A program made the position numbers and the translations under genes. From UBA2136 sp047635695 (GTDB taxonomy: Bacteria > Pseudomonadota > Alphaproteobacteria > UBA2136), in NCBI GenBank assembly GCA_047635695.1, contig JBLILN010000005.1:45542-109541 (forward strand): DNA of 64,000 nucleotides. The letters are read 5' to 3'. Under the pieces are notes generated by a model. The model worked only from the letters and a program-made list of their open reading frames with translations. It did no database searches and was not told where the DNA came from. Shown here piece after piece: positions 15,420-25,252 of the stretch. Each line of letters begins with the position of its first letter. Positions within the stretch are counted from its first letter, which is position 1.

Positions 15420-16658
15420 ATGCGCCTTTCACAGTATTTTTTACCAACACTTAAAGAAAACCCATCTGAAGCACAAGTGCCTTCGCACCGCTTACTGCTT
15501 CGCGCAGGGATGATCCGTCAAGTAACAAGTGGCATGTATAGCTGGTTACCGTTGGGCTTGCGCGCGTTACAAAAAGTTGAAAATGTTGTACGTGAAGAAA
15601 TGAACCGTGCAGGTGCGCAAGAAGTGTTGATGCCAATGGTTCAGCCTGCTGAGTTGTGGCAAGAAACAGGCCGTTGGGACAAGATGGACGCAGAGCTTTG
15701 CCGTATTCAGGACCGTCATGGTCGTCACTTCTGCCTCGGCCCAACACATGAGGAAATTGTGACCGACCTTTACCGTAATAACATTCAAAGCTATAAGCAA
15801 TTTCCTGTGATGCTTTATCAAATTCAAACGAAATTCCGTGACGAAATCCGTCCACGCTTTGGTTTGATGCGTGGCCGTGAATTTATGATGAAAGACTGCT
15901 ATAGCTTTGACATTAACAAAGAAGAAGCCCTTAAATCATACGAAAAAATGCGCTTGGCTTACCACGCTATCTTTAAGCGTTTAGGCCTTGAATATCGCCA
16001 AGTATTGGCAGACACAGGGGCTATTGGTGGTAATTATTCACACGAGTTCCACGTTTTAGCAGAAACGGGTGAGGACGACCTTCTTTTTGATCCACAAAGT
16101 GAATATGCCGTTAACGTTGAAAAATATGTTGAAGCAGAAGCACCGCGCCCAAGGGAAGAGCTTGAAGAGAAAAAAGGGATCGAAGTCGGGCATATCTTCT
16201 TATTAGAAGACGTTTACTCAAAACCAATGAACGCCATGGTCGCACAGGCTGACGGTACGTCAAACCCTGTTACAATGGGTTGTTACGGTATCGGTGTGTC
16301 ACGTGTTGTTGCCGCTGCTATTGAGCAAAATCACGACGATAACGGTATTGTCTGGCCAGAGGCTATCACGCCATTTATGGTGGGTATTATCAACATGCGT
16401 GCTAGTGATGAAGCCACCTGTGCGGCGGCTGAAAAGCTGTACAATGACCTGACGGCTTCAGGCGTTGAAGTGTTGCTTGATGACCGTGATGCTTCGGCAG
16501 GGCAAAAATTTAAAGAAATGGACCTTATCGGTTTGCCTTGGCAGTGCGTTGTTGGTCCTCGTGGTCTCGATAAAGGCATTATGGAATGGAAAAACCGCAA
16601 AACAGGTGAGAAATTAGAATTGCCTATCGGTGACCTTCCAGAAACGTTGGTTAAATAA
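15420..16658 (+). CDS. proS: Prolyl-tRNA synthetase
   Basis: This class II synthetase has motif 2 in KFRDEIRPRFGLMRGREF and motif 3 in GCYGIGVSRVVAA. At 412 aa it is the short form without the long editing insertion of the E. coli enzyme, as usual in Alphaproteobacteria, and ends in the HGTP anticodon-binding domain. It charges tRNA-Pro. AGGAAA precedes the ATG. The stop codon abuts the start codon of the Lol permease gene (TAA ATG), so the four genes proS to dnaE form a tight operon in a class-typical order. Confidence 0.97.
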   Translation: MRLSQYFLPTLKENPSEAQVPSHRLLLRAGMIRQVTSGMYSWLPLGLRALQKVENVVREEMNRAGAQEVLMPMVQPAELWQETGRWDKMDAELCRIQDRHGRHFCLGPTHEEIVTDLYRNNIQSYKQFPVMLYQIQTKFRDEIRPRFGLMRGREFMMKDCYSFDINKEEALKSYEKMRLAYHAIFKRLGLEYRQVLADTGAIGGNYSHEFHVLAETGEDDLLFDPQSEYAVNVEKYVEAEAPRPREELEEKKGIEVGHIFLLEDVYSKPMNAMVAQADGTSNPVTMGCYGIGVSRVVAAAIEQNHDDNGIVWPEAITPFMVGIINMRASDEATCAAAEKLYNDLTASGVEVLLDDRDASAGQKFKEMDLIGLPWQCVVGPRGLDKGIMEWKNRKTGEKLELPIGDLPETLVK

Positions 16659-17894
16659 ATGTCATTACATAGAAGCGTCGCCCTTCGTTATTTTCGTTCT
16701 CGTAAGGGCTTCGTTTCTGTTGTTTCGGGCTTTTCACTCTTTGGTATTTTACTCGGCGTTGCGGCACTTATTGTTGTGATGTCAGTGATGAATGGTTTCC
16801 GCAGTGAATTAATGGGACGTATTTTAGGTGTTAGTGGTCATGCCACAGCCCACGTGCCTTATGCGACAAGCGCTGACGCTAAAGTGATGATGGATGAACT
16901 AAATAAATTGAGTAGTGTCAAAACCTCAGAGGTTTTTGTTCAAGGTCAAGCGCTGACTATGAACCGTGGCCGTGCGACAGGTGTTTTATTACGTGGTATC
17001 GATATTGAGAAAACATATTCTTATGTGAAGGACGCCGACAAAATACTCTCAGGGCAATTGGCCGACCTTGCCAAGCCTAGCACCATTGCGATTGGTAAGG
17101 AACTGGCACAAACACTACAAGCAGGTGTTGGTAGCGTTATTACGCTTGTTTCCCCAAGTGGTTCAACCACGCCCTTCGGTTTTATTCCACGTATGGTCAA
17201 AGTACAAGTGGTTGCCGTTTTTGATGTGGGTATGCATATGTATAACAGCGGCTGGGTTTATAGTTCTATACAAACAGCACAAAAATTCTTAAATTTAGAA
17301 GATACCGTCACAGGTATCGACATTAAATTATACGACCCCATGACGGTGGGCGACGTTAAACCCGCACTTGAAGAGACACTGCATAGCCAAGGTGCATTTA
17401 TTATGACCTGGCAAGACAGTAACAAGCAGTTTTTTGAAGCGCTTGAAGTTGAACGTGTTTCAATGTTTATTATTTTAACGCTTATTATTGTTGTGGCAGC
17501 CTTTAACATTATTACGGGGCAAACCATGACGGTGAATGACAAGCGCAGCGATATTGCTATTTTGCGTACCATGGGCGCAAGGCGCAAAGACATATTGAAA
17601 ATCTTTATATTTGGTGGCTCTATGATTGGTATTATCGGTACAATATTAGGTACTGTCTGTGGTTTACTTATTGTTGTGAACTTGCAAAGTATTGTAAATT
17701 TACTTGAACAGGTTTTTGGCGTTGCTATATTTAGTGGCGAAGTTTATTTTCTCGATAATTTACCAGCGGTTATTAATTATTATGACCTTGGGCTTATTAT
17801 TTCTATCAGTGTTATTTTGTCAATTCTGGCTGCTGTTTACCCTGCTTGGCGTGCGGCGAAGCTTGACCCTGTTGAAGTCTTAAGGAGCGAATAG
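16659..17894 (+). CDS. lolC: Lipoprotein-releasing ABC permease (LolC/LolE family)
   Basis: The 411-aa protein has the MacB/FtsX permease topology: one N-terminal transmembrane helix (about 18-45), a large periplasmic domain, and three helices after residue 265. It ends in VLRSE, a common LolC/E tail. With LolD it extracts mature lipoproteins from the inner membrane and passes them to LolA. Alphaproteobacteria usually have a single permease gene in place of the lolC/lolE pair, and only one is present here. It starts immediately after the proS stop and is followed after 1 base by lolD. Confidence 0.93.
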   Translation: MSLHRSVALRYFRSRKGFVSVVSGFSLFGILLGVAALIVVMSVMNGFRSELMGRILGVSGHATAHVPYATSADAKVMMDELNKLSSVKTSEVFVQGQALTMNRGRATGVLLRGIDIEKTYSYVKDADKILSGQLADLAKPSTIAIGKELAQTLQAGVGSVITLVSPSGSTTPFGFIPRMVKVQVVAVFDVGMHMYNSGWVYSSIQTAQKFLNLEDTVTGIDIKLYDPMTVGDVKPALEETLHSQGAFIMTWQDSNKQFFEALEVERVSMFIILTLIIVVAAFNIITGQTMTVNDKRSDIAILRTMGARRKDILKIFIFGGSMIGIIGTILGTVCGLLIVVNLQSIVNLLEQVFGVAIFSGEVYFLDNLPAVINYYDLGLIISISVILSILAAVYPAWRAAKLDPVEVLRSE

Positions 17895-17895
17895 C

Positions 17896-18564
17896 ATGAG
17901 TATTTTAAAAGCAGAAAACTTACATAAATCATTTAAGTCAAACGCAGAAGATTTAAGCATTTTAGACGGTGTGAACCTCGAAATTAATGCAGGTGAACGC
18001 ATTGCTATTATAGGTCAAAGTGGTAGCGGTAAAAGCACTTTCTTGCAAATTGCAGGCTTGCTCGATACGCCCACAAGCGGTGACGTTTTTATTGAAGGTG
18101 TTTCGAGTAAAAATATGAAGGATCGTGAAAAAACAGATATCCGTTCTCATACCTTTGGCTTTGTCTATCAAAACAATCATCTATTACGTGAATTTACAGC
18201 GCTTGAAAATGTGCTTATGCCTGCACAAATTCAAGGTAAATTAACCGCTGAACATAAAAAACGTGCTGAATATTTGCTTAAGCTTGTGGGGCTTGAAGAA
18301 CGTATGAGCCATTTTCCAAGTGAATTAAGTGGTGGTGAGCAACAACGTGTGGCCATTGCGCGCGCCTTAATGAACAAGCCTAAATTGCTTTTAGCAGATG
18401 AACCGACGGGTAATCTTGACCCTGAAACAGCAACAGAAGTTGCGGCACTATTTGATCAATTGGTGAAGGACGAGGGGATGGCGCTGTTACTTGTGACGCA
18501 TAATGACATTCTTGCTAAGTCTATGGATAAAATATATCATATGCGTCATGGAGTCTTAAGTTAA
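17896..18564 (+). CDS. lolD: Lipoprotein-releasing ABC transporter ATPase LolD
   Basis: The 222-aa ATPase has Walker A GQSGSGKST, signature LSGGEQQRVAIARAL, Walker B LLLADEPTGNLD and the switch His in VTHN. It powers lipoprotein release with the permease encoded just upstream. The gene is separated by 1 base from lolC and 2 bases from dnaE. Length and motif order are standard for the LolD/MacB-type ATPases. Confidence 0.95.
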   Translation: MSILKAENLHKSFKSNAEDLSILDGVNLEINAGERIAIIGQSGSGKSTFLQIAGLLDTPTSGDVFIEGVSSKNMKDREKTDIRSHTFGFVYQNNHLLREFTALENVLMPAQIQGKLTAEHKKRAEYLLKLVGLEERMSHFPSELSGGEQQRVAIARALMNKPKLLLADEPTGNLDPETATEVAALFDQLVKDEGMALLLVTHNDILAKSMDKIYHMRHGVLS

Positions 18565-18566
18565 AC

Positions 18567-21500
18567 ATGTCTGTGAATCCTGTTAACGCTCAATTTATCC
18601 ATCTAAATTGCCATACAAGCTATACGTTGCTTGAAGGTGTACCTTCTGTGAAGGCGTTGGCGGCAAAGGCGGCTGAGTTTGGTATGCCTGCCTTGGGTGT
18701 GGCGGACACAAACAACTTATTTGGTTCGGTTGAAATTGGCGAAACAACGCCAAAATTTGGAGTGCAGCCTATTATTGGTTCGCAGGTAAGCTTAACAATG
18801 CCTGAAATTGATACAGGTAAAATAGAACAAGCTACAGGTCTTATTACCTTGTTCATTCAAAATGAGCAGGGTTGGCGTAACCTAACAAAAATTTCATCGA
18901 AGGCTTCTTGGAATGGTGATGAGCTCGGTACGCCGCAGGTTACTTTAGAAGAACTTGCCCCTTATAGCGAAGGACTTATTTGCTTAACGTCAAGCGCAAG
19001 GGAGGGTTACCTTGGTAAGCTGATTGCAGCAGAACAACTTGACGATGCAGACACCTTTGTAACGAACCTTGCAAAGCTATTTGATAACACAAGGCTGTAC
19101 ATTGAAATTCAACGCCATGGTATGGCAGAAGAAATACAAGCCGAACCTCATCTATTAAACTTAGCTTATAAACATAATATTCCACTGGTTGCCACCAACG
19201 ACATCCGTTATATAAATAAAGATCAAAATGAAGCCTTTAACGTGATGCTTGGTATTGGTGACGGTACCACTGTTTCAAACCCTGCAAGACGAAAATTTTC
19301 TGACGAGCACTATTTTAAATCAGCTGACGACATGTGCACGCTTTTTAAAGACCTACCCGAAGCGATAGAAAGTACTATTAATATCGCAAGGCGTTGTTGC
19401 TACCAAGTGCCGCTTGGCACATATTATATGCCACAATGGTTAAAGGCTGAAGGTGACGAACGTACAGTTGACCAAATTATGATCGACGAGAGTAACGAGG
19501 GCTTGAAAAAACGCCTCGATATTTTTGTTTACCCTACCTGCAAAACAGACGCCGAAAAAGAAGCGAAGTTACAAGAATATAATGACCGTCTCGCCTATGA
19601 GTTGGGCATTATTATTAACATGGGCTTTCCTGGGTATTTCCTGATTACGTCTGACTTTATTCGTTGGGCAAAAAATGAAAAAATTCCTGTAGGACCTGGT
19701 CGTGGTTCTGGTGCGGGGTCATTGGTGGCTTGGTGTATGGATATTACCGACGTTGACCCTATTCCGTTTGATCTTTACTTTGAACGATTTTTAAACCCTG
19801 ACCGTGTGTCCATGCCCGATTTTGATATCGACTTTTGCCGTGACAGACGTAGTGAGGTGATTGACTATGTCCGCCGTAAATATGGCAGTGACGCCGTTTC
19901 ACAAATTGTGACCTTCGGTACACTGAAAGCCAAGGCTTGTATCCGTGACGTAGGCCGTGTGATGGAAATGCCTTATTCACAAGTAAACCGTGTGGCTTCT
20001 TACGTGCCAGAAGGGCCAGGTAATTTCACCATAGAATCAGTGATGGAAGACGACGAGCGCTTGCGTGAACTTTACGATGAAGACGAAGACGTGAAACGTG
20101 TTCTCAATATTGCCATGAAGCTTGAAGGGTCTTACAGGCACACATCATTGCACGCTGCGGGTGTTATCATAGCCGATAGAGCCATCGACGAAATTTGCCC
20201 ACTTTATAAAGACCCCGCATCCCCTATGCCGGCCATTCAACTAAACATGAATGTATGTGAACTTGCAGGGCTTGTGAAATTCGATTTCTTGGGTCTTAAA
20301 ACGCTAACGGTTATTGACACTGCTTTACGCTTTATCCGTGAACGTGGTTCAGAACCTGAATATAACTTCAACATTAACCTTGTACCACTTGACGATCAGG
20401 AAACATTTAAACTGCTTATGGCAGGCCATACTTGTGGTGTTTTTCAAGTGGAGTCACGCGGTATGACCGACTTCCTCGTGCGTATGGAACCCGATAAATT
20501 TTCATATCTATCAGACGTTGTAGCGCTTTATCGTCCAGGTCCGTTAGAATCAGGTATGACTGATGATTTTATTGAATGTCGACACGGTAGGCAGGAAGTT
20601 AAGTACCCGCACCCAGCCCTTGAACCAGTACTTGGTGAAACATTTGGTGTCCCTGTGTATCAAGAACAAGTAATGCGTATGGCACAAGTGATGGCGGGTT
20701 ATACACTGGGTGGCGCCGACGAATTACGCCGTGCCATGGGTAAGAAAAAAGTTTCTGAAATGGATAGACACCGTCTAATCTTTTCAGAAGGTGCTGAAAA
20801 AATTCATGGGCTGACAAAGCCAGAAGCCGACGCCATTTTTGACCTTATGGCCAACTTTGCGGGTTACGGTTTTAACAAAGCACACACCGTTGCTTATGGT
20901 TGGGTTTCTTACCAAACAGCTTATTTAAAAACACATTTCCCGCTTGAGTTTATGGCTGCGTCCATGACCCTTGACCGTGGGCAAAGTGACAAAATTTTAA
21001 AATTCAAACGCGAACTAGAGCGCATGGAAGTACCCTTACTTACACCTAATATTAATAAGTCATGCGCTGAATTTAGAGTGGAAGATGGTAGCGTGCGTTT
21101 TGCGCTTACGGCGCTTAAAGGTTCCAGTGAAGACGGTATTAAATTTATCGAAAAAGAACGTAGCGAAAATGGCGCGTTTAAATGTATGTTTGATTTTATG
21201 GAGCGTATTCCACCAGAATATATGAACCGCCGCCAGCTTGAAACACTTACAAAAGGTGGGGCATTTGACTGCTTCAAACTTGAAAGAGCGTACGTTTTTA
21301 ATAATGTCGATATTTTACTTAATTACATGCAAACTTTCCACAAAGAAAAAAACAGTGATCAAATTGGCCTGTTTGGTGGTGGCGCAGAAATTACGCTTGA
21401 ACGCCCTAAGTTACGTGACTGTAATAAATGGGACCCCTTCGATAAGTTAGAAAAAGAACAGCAGTCTATTGGTTTTTATCTGTCGTCACATCCGCTCAAT

Positions 21501-22055
21501 ATTTATGACGACGAATTACGCCGTAAGCGTGAATTAAAAGAAGTGGCAACCATTGCCGCAATGAACCTAGACGACGGTGAAAAAGTAAAAGTTAAAATTG
21601 CTGCCATTGTGCATGAAAAACGTGAGGTCAAAACCAAAAAAGGTGACCGCATGGCTATTTTGAGCATATCAGATAGCTCAGGCCAAGAAGAAGTCGCCGT
21701 CTTCCCACGTGACTACCTCAAGTTTGAAGAAACCATCGACAAAGGTCGCCCCATGTTTATGACATTGGTGGTTAACCGTGACGGTGAACGCATTCGTATT
21801 AATGTGGAAGCTTTGAGTGACCTTGAAAGTGGCCTAAATAAAACAAATGCCATTAACTTACGCCTAACTGATATGCAAGCGCTTGATGCCCTTAAAACCA
21901 TTTGGGAAGCGCAAGAGCCAGGCAAAACAAAATGCAAGCTGAGCTACCGTGCTAACAATGTAGGCGATGTTGTTGTGAAGTTGGGCAAAGATGTGCAAGC
22001 AGGTAAACGCTTGAAGTATCAGCTTGAGTCTCTTTCAGGCGTTGAATTGCTGTAA
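18567..22055 (+). CDS. dnaE: DNA polymerase III subunit alpha
   Basis: The 1162-aa protein has the DnaE layout: PHP domain at the N-terminus (HLNCHTSYTLLEG...GVADTNNLFG), the polymerase core with PGRGSGAGSLVAW and the catalytic aspartates in MPDFDIDFCRDRR, helix-hairpin-helix region, an internal clamp-binding QIGLFGG near residue 932, and an OB-fold (VKIAAIVHEKREVKTKKGD). It replicates the chromosome as the core polymerase. It closes the proS-lolC-lolD operon. I see no clear terminator directly after it. Confidence 0.97.
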   Translation: MSVNPVNAQFIHLNCHTSYTLLEGVPSVKALAAKAAEFGMPALGVADTNNLFGSVEIGETTPKFGVQPIIGSQVSLTMPEIDTGKIEQATGLITLFIQNEQGWRNLTKISSKASWNGDELGTPQVTLEELAPYSEGLICLTSSAREGYLGKLIAAEQLDDADTFVTNLAKLFDNTRLYIEIQRHGMAEEIQAEPHLLNLAYKHNIPLVATNDIRYINKDQNEAFNVMLGIGDGTTVSNPARRKFSDEHYFKSADDMCTLFKDLPEAIESTINIARRCCYQVPLGTYYMPQWLKAEGDERTVDQIMIDESNEGLKKRLDIFVYPTCKTDAEKEAKLQEYNDRLAYELGIIINMGFPGYFLITSDFIRWAKNEKIPVGPGRGSGAGSLVAWCMDITDVDPIPFDLYFERFLNPDRVSMPDFDIDFCRDRRSEVIDYVRRKYGSDAVSQIVTFGTLKAKACIRDVGRVMEMPYSQVNRVASYVPEGPGNFTIESVMEDDERLRELYDEDEDVKRVLNIAMKLEGSYRHTSLHAAGVIIADRAIDEICPLYKDPASPMPAIQLNMNVCELAGLVKFDFLGLKTLTVIDTALRFIRERGSEPEYNFNINLVPLDDQETFKLLMAGHTCGVFQVESRGMTDFLVRMEPDKFSYLSDVVALYRPGPLESGMTDDFIECRHGRQEVKYPHPALEPVLGETFGVPVYQEQVMRMAQVMAGYTLGGADELRRAMGKKKVSEMDRHRLIFSEGAEKIHGLTKPEADAIFDLMANFAGYGFNKAHTVAYGWVSYQTAYLKTHFPLEFMAASMTLDRGQSDKILKFKRELERMEVPLLTPNINKSCAEFRVEDGSVRFALTALKGSSEDGIKFIEKERSENGAFKCMFDFMERIPPEYMNRRQLETLTKGGAFDCFKLERAYVFNNVDILLNYMQTFHKEKNSDQIGLFGGGAEITLERPKLRDCNKWDPFDKLEKEQQSIGFYLSSHPLNIYDDELRRKRELKEVATIAAMNLDDGEKVKVKIAAIVHEKREVKTKKGDRMAILSISDSSGQEEVAVFPRDYLKFEETIDKGRPMFMTLVVNRDGERIRINVEALSDLESGLNKTNAINLRLTDMQALDALKTIWEAQEPGKTKCKLSYRANNVGDVVVKLGKDVQAGKRLKYQLESLSGVELL

Positions 22056-22359
22056 TCCTCATTTGTGCAGGTTCGGGCTAAATTGCGCGTTAGGTAATTT
22101 CTCAGTATTCTCATGTATAAAGTACACATGTCGAACTCGATAAATCAGCTGCCATCTTAATTTATCTCCGAAGTAGAGTGTGCAAATACATATTTTATAG
22201 CTTTAAAAGTGATTGTTTTTAATTCCTTTTAATCCTACGTGAATTCGCCGTTGGTTCCACCTCTATTCACTTTCTGTTCGCCTTTTTTAGCTGACAATTG
22301 TTAAAAAATAATGTCCTTAGTGACAGTTTTTAATATAAAGAGGCATTTAACGTTATCGC
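22056..22359. other. Non-coding gap after dnaE
   Basis: About 300 bases without a gene. A short dyad CATGT-N7-ACATG lies around 22113-22131. No strong terminator for dnaE or RNA gene is visible. Confidence 0.4.
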
Positions 22360-22388
22360 TTGATATTTTATATGTATACACCTATACT
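22360..22388 (+). promoter_or_regulatory. Promoter of the 22443 gene
   Basis: TTGATA (22360-22365) and TATACT (22383-22388) are 17 bases apart, a good sigma-70-type promoter. Transcription would start near 22395 and give a leader of about 48 bases. Confidence 0.65.
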
Positions 22389-22442
22389 ATAAGCACAAAT
22401 ACGAAACACTTTTTCTTTTCTACCATTCTGGAGGGCTTTACT

Positions 22443-22853
22443 ATGCCTAAGAAAAACTTGAAAAAATCAAAAACTGACCTGTTCACACTGCCTGAGTTTA
22501 AAAAACTACTGAAGGCAAATGCTGTACATATGGATACCTGTACAATTGTCATGTGTATGCGTGCTATAAACCATTTTGAAGAAACGGGCATTCCCGCAGA
22601 TTCAACCTACAGCTTATACCGCATTGAAGCCGTAAGTGAGGCTGACCTTGAAGCGAAGTACTTATTGGCCACAGCGCCCCTTTTAAAACACTACATGAAT
22701 AAAGGGTTAACGCGTAAACAATACCTTAAAAAGCTTGCGCCTTTAACCAACGCTGTTAATAAAACTTTGCAAAAGCTTAATGACAAAAGCTTTCCTTTAA
22801 CCGTTAAGGCTAAAAGACCGCCTAAAATAAAAGGTAAGGCCATGAAAAAATAA
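22443..22853 (+). CDS. Small basic unknown protein
   Basis: The 136-aa protein is very basic at both ends (MPKKNLKKSK..., ...KAKRPPKIKGKAMKK) with a helical middle. I start it at 22443 because GGAGGG lies 7 bases before; the longer frame from 22311 would run through the promoter. It has its own promoter and is followed by an intrinsic terminator, so it is a single-gene unit. Its charge suggests nucleic-acid or membrane contact, but I recognise no family. Confidence 0.7.
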   Translation: MPKKNLKKSKTDLFTLPEFKKLLKANAVHMDTCTIVMCMRAINHFEETGIPADSTYSLYRIEAVSEADLEAKYLLATAPLLKHYMNKGLTRKQYLKKLAPLTNAVNKTLQKLNDKSFPLTVKAKRPPKIKGKAMKK

Positions 22854-22867
22854 CCATCGATGATAAG

Positions 22868-22893
22868 AAAACTCCTTTTAAGGGGTTTTTTTT
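22868..22893 (+). terminator. Intrinsic terminator
   Basis: AAAACTCC pairs with GGGGTTTT (one T-G pair) over a TTTTAA loop and is followed by further T residues. It ends the 136-aa gene. Confidence 0.75.
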
Positions 22894-22937
22894 CTTTTGT
22901 CATAAGGTTATAGAATATGATGTTCAGAAACAAGAAA

Positions 22938-22970
22938 AGCCACTTTTTTCTGGGTAAAAGTGGCTCCTAT
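22938..22970 (-). terminator. Hairpin, probable minus-strand terminator
   Basis: AGCCACTTTT (22938-22947) and AAAAGTGGCT (22956-22965) form a perfect 10-bp stem. A TTTTCTT run follows on the minus strand only. The nearest minus-strand gene ends 425 bases away at 23390, so the assignment is uncertain. Confidence 0.5.
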
Positions 22971-23389
22971 TCGCTATAAGTTGATCATGAAGCTTCCCTC
23001 AAACTTGATTTAACAAGTCGTTTCAAATGATTTTTTTTATTATTTACATTTACTTCATGTGCTTGAAAGTTACTTTTTATTATTTTTATTTAGCAAAATC
23101 CAGAATCGTCAAAAAGGGTGAAGTTTAAAAACAGAAGTTTAGGTCATCGCAATCACCTAATGAGGTAATTACATTATTCCAAATTTATAAATGACTTGCA
23201 AGCGATAAAACGCGATATATAGTGGGTGTGGTGCTATTTATACACAGTGTATACTATATATATGGTATACATAAGGACGCGTAATATATTGGAAATGGCG
23301 TGTTATATAGACATTTACTCTTAATATTATGATTTTAAAGCAAAAAAACTACATTGCGGTATTTTTTTTAATCGATATTTATTTTTATT
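22971..23389. other. AT-rich gap of about 420 bases
   Basis: No gene is visible. Two GTATAC palindromes at 23249-23254 and 23265-23270, 16 bases apart, lie in a TATA-rich stretch and could be an operator or a promoter region for an unseen small RNA. Confidence 0.35.
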
Positions 23390-23662
23390 TTAGAAGCCAG
23401 TTAACCAATCTTTAAAAGCATTTATACGTTTTTCTGTAAAGTGATGCTCGGGGATGTGGGTACAATCGAAATTATTTTCGCTTAATAAGTTGTGTTCGTA
23501 TAAATAATCTGCAAATAAATCGAGTGTAATGTATTTATTTTGCTCTGTCGCACGTAATTCGCTTTGCAATAAAAACGTCCTGTCTGAGTCAAAGTATTCA
23601 TTTAAACCTTCTTGAATAAAAGGTGTCGGGTTTGCAAATTGTTTAATGCGTGGGTTCAACAT
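23390..23662 (-). CDS. Small unknown protein
   Basis: The 90-aa protein begins MLNPRIKQFANPTPF and is acidic with several aromatic residues, ending FKDWLTGF. I place the start at 23662 because GGAG lies 8 bases upstream of that ATG; a start at 23674 would have no ribosome binding site. No known domain or membrane segment is visible. It stands alone between the MscS-type channel gene and an AT-rich gap. Confidence 0.6.
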   Translation of the reverse strand: MLNPRIKQFANPTPFIQEGLNEYFDSDRTFLLQSELRATEQNKYITLDLFADYLYEHNLLSENNFDCTHIPEHHFTEKRINAFKDWLTGF

Positions 23663-23747
23663 GGTTTTCTCCATTGAAGGATAAAAAAGGAAGTGCTTAA
23701 TTTTTTAAGCAGGTTTTTGTTTGTATGGTTATACATACATGAAGGAA

Positions 23748-23767
23748 AGGGCTTGATTACAAGCCCT
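23748..23767 (-). terminator. Hairpin after the MscS-type channel gene
   Basis: AGGGCTTG and CAAGCCCT form a perfect 8-bp stem with a 4-base loop, 44 bases past the stop of the minus-strand channel gene. The T-tract is poor. Confidence 0.55.
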
Positions 23768-23810
23768 CTTTAATTATTTTGTTACATATGTAAAACACGC
23801 TGCGCTGAAA

Positions 23811-25097
23811 TTAAGTAGTTCCTTGCGTATGTAAAACACGCTGCGGGAATGGTATTTCAATACCCTCGGCTTTAAAGCGTTTCCAAATTTCTATGTACAT
23901 TTGACTACGTACATTGCCTAAACCGTCTTCTGGGTTGTCAAGCCAGAAACGTACTTCAAAGTCTATACTGCTGTCACCAAAAGAAGTTACAAGGGCACGT
24001 GGGCTAGGGTCTTTCATCACAAGCTCATTGTCTTTTGCAATTTCTGTGAGGATGTTTTGAACTTGTTCAAGGTCGCTGTCATAGCTTACACCCACTTTAA
24101 TAACAACACGGACATTTTTATTATTAAAGCTCCAGTTTGTCACTTCGTTTGTCATAAGCATTTCGTTCGGGATAAGAACTTCCATACCATCACGGCGTCG
24201 CATAACGGCGTAGCGGGCATGTAGGGCTGTAATAACACCATAACTTTCACCCATAGAAATAACATCACCAGGTTTAATAGATTTGTCGATAATAAGGATC
24301 ATACCACTAATAAGGTTACCTACAATTTTTTGTAAACCAAAACCAATACCAATACCTAAAGCACCACCAAAGAAGGCAAAGGCTGCAAGGTCAATACCTA
24401 TAATATCAAGCGTTATAAGGAAGGCAATAACAAGGCCCAATATGTTGCTTACTTTTACAATGAGTGTACGTGCCGATGGCGAAAATTTGCGATTACCTTT
24501 TAGGAAATGTTTTTCTATAAATTTAGTCCCCTTACTCACCGCTGTCATAAGGAGCGTGAACATAAGGATAGCCTTGATCACAACCCAAGGTGAAACAGTG
24601 CTTTCACCAACAGTGAATTTAGCGCTATCGAGGAAGTTAATGACAGGTGAAATGTTTTGCGTGAGCATTAATGCCAAGACAACCCAAGCCGTAATAATAA
24701 CTTTTTTACGTGAGCTTTTTTCGAGGGGGCTTAAATTAACAATATGCGGAATGGAACGAATAGCGGTTAGTACAATTGCCGCGTCTAACCACGTTGTTTC
24801 AAATTCAGCTATCATAAAGAAGGTGCGTGCAAGCATTAACGCGAATAGTGAATAAGTTTCCCATGACAGCTTTTGTAAAAATGGAATGAACTGTGCTTTT
24901 TTAACAGGCTCTCTTTTTCTGACAGATTTTACGAATGAGAATGCGATTAAAAATGTAGCTATAACGGCAGATATTTGTATAAGGGCTGGCGCCATAAGAG
25001 ATAATTTATTTTGGTAAGCATCAAGGAAGGGGAGGTACTCTACGACTTGCTCAATAAGTTTATGAAGTTCTGGGTGCTTTGTTTCAAACATGCTCAT
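23811..25097 (-). CDS. MscS-family mechanosensitive channel
   Basis: The 428-aa protein has about five hydrophobic segments followed by the MscS pore helix (FAFFGGALGIGIGFGLQ), the beta domain (LIIDKSIKPGDVI) and the C-terminal alpha/beta domain. It lets solutes out upon osmotic downshock. The C-terminus is odd: an 18-base sequence covering QRVLH is repeated at 23787-23804 just beyond the stop, where it would read QRVLHM followed by TAA. This suggests that a short tandem duplication altered the last residues. Confidence 0.92.
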   Translation of the reverse strand: MSMFETKHPELHKLIEQVVEYLPFLDAYQNKLSLMAPALIQISAVIATFLIAFSFVKSVRKREPVKKAQFIPFLQKLSWETYSLFALMLARTFFMIAEFETTWLDAAIVLTAIRSIPHIVNLSPLEKSSRKKVIITAWVVLALMLTQNISPVINFLDSAKFTVGESTVSPWVVIKAILMFTLLMTAVSKGTKFIEKHFLKGNRKFSPSARTLIVKVSNILGLVIAFLITLDIIGIDLAAFAFFGGALGIGIGFGLQKIVGNLISGMILIIDKSIKPGDVISMGESYGVITALHARYAVMRRRDGMEVLIPNEMLMTNEVTNWSFNNKNVRVVIKVGVSYDSDLEQVQNILTEIAKDNELVMKDPSPRALVTSFGDSSIDFEVRFWLDNPEDGLGNVRSQMYIEIWKRFKAEGIEIPFPQRVLHTQGTT

Positions 25098-25252
25098 GGC
25101 TGTAAAGTGTCCTTTATTAAAATTTCACATAAGTATGCCATAAATGAAACTACGATGCACTTGTTTGATAGACGTCAGTTACTATTATTATGGCCTTTTA
25201 TAAGGTAATAGGCTGATGGCTATTCAATGGAAATGAACATAAGGAAATAAAT

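Noticed and set aside
15451..15855. A 134-codon minus-strand frame inside proS
   Set aside because: It is antisense to conserved synthetase motifs and has no independent support.
22691..22933. An 80-codon minus-strand frame after the 22443 gene
   Set aside because: It runs through the terminator and over the conserved-looking end of the plus-strand gene, without a ribosome binding site.
24283..24855. A 190-codon plus-strand frame opposite the MscS-type gene
   Set aside because: It is fully antisense to a well-conserved channel gene and its composition is the mirror of membrane helices; no ribosome binding site or family.
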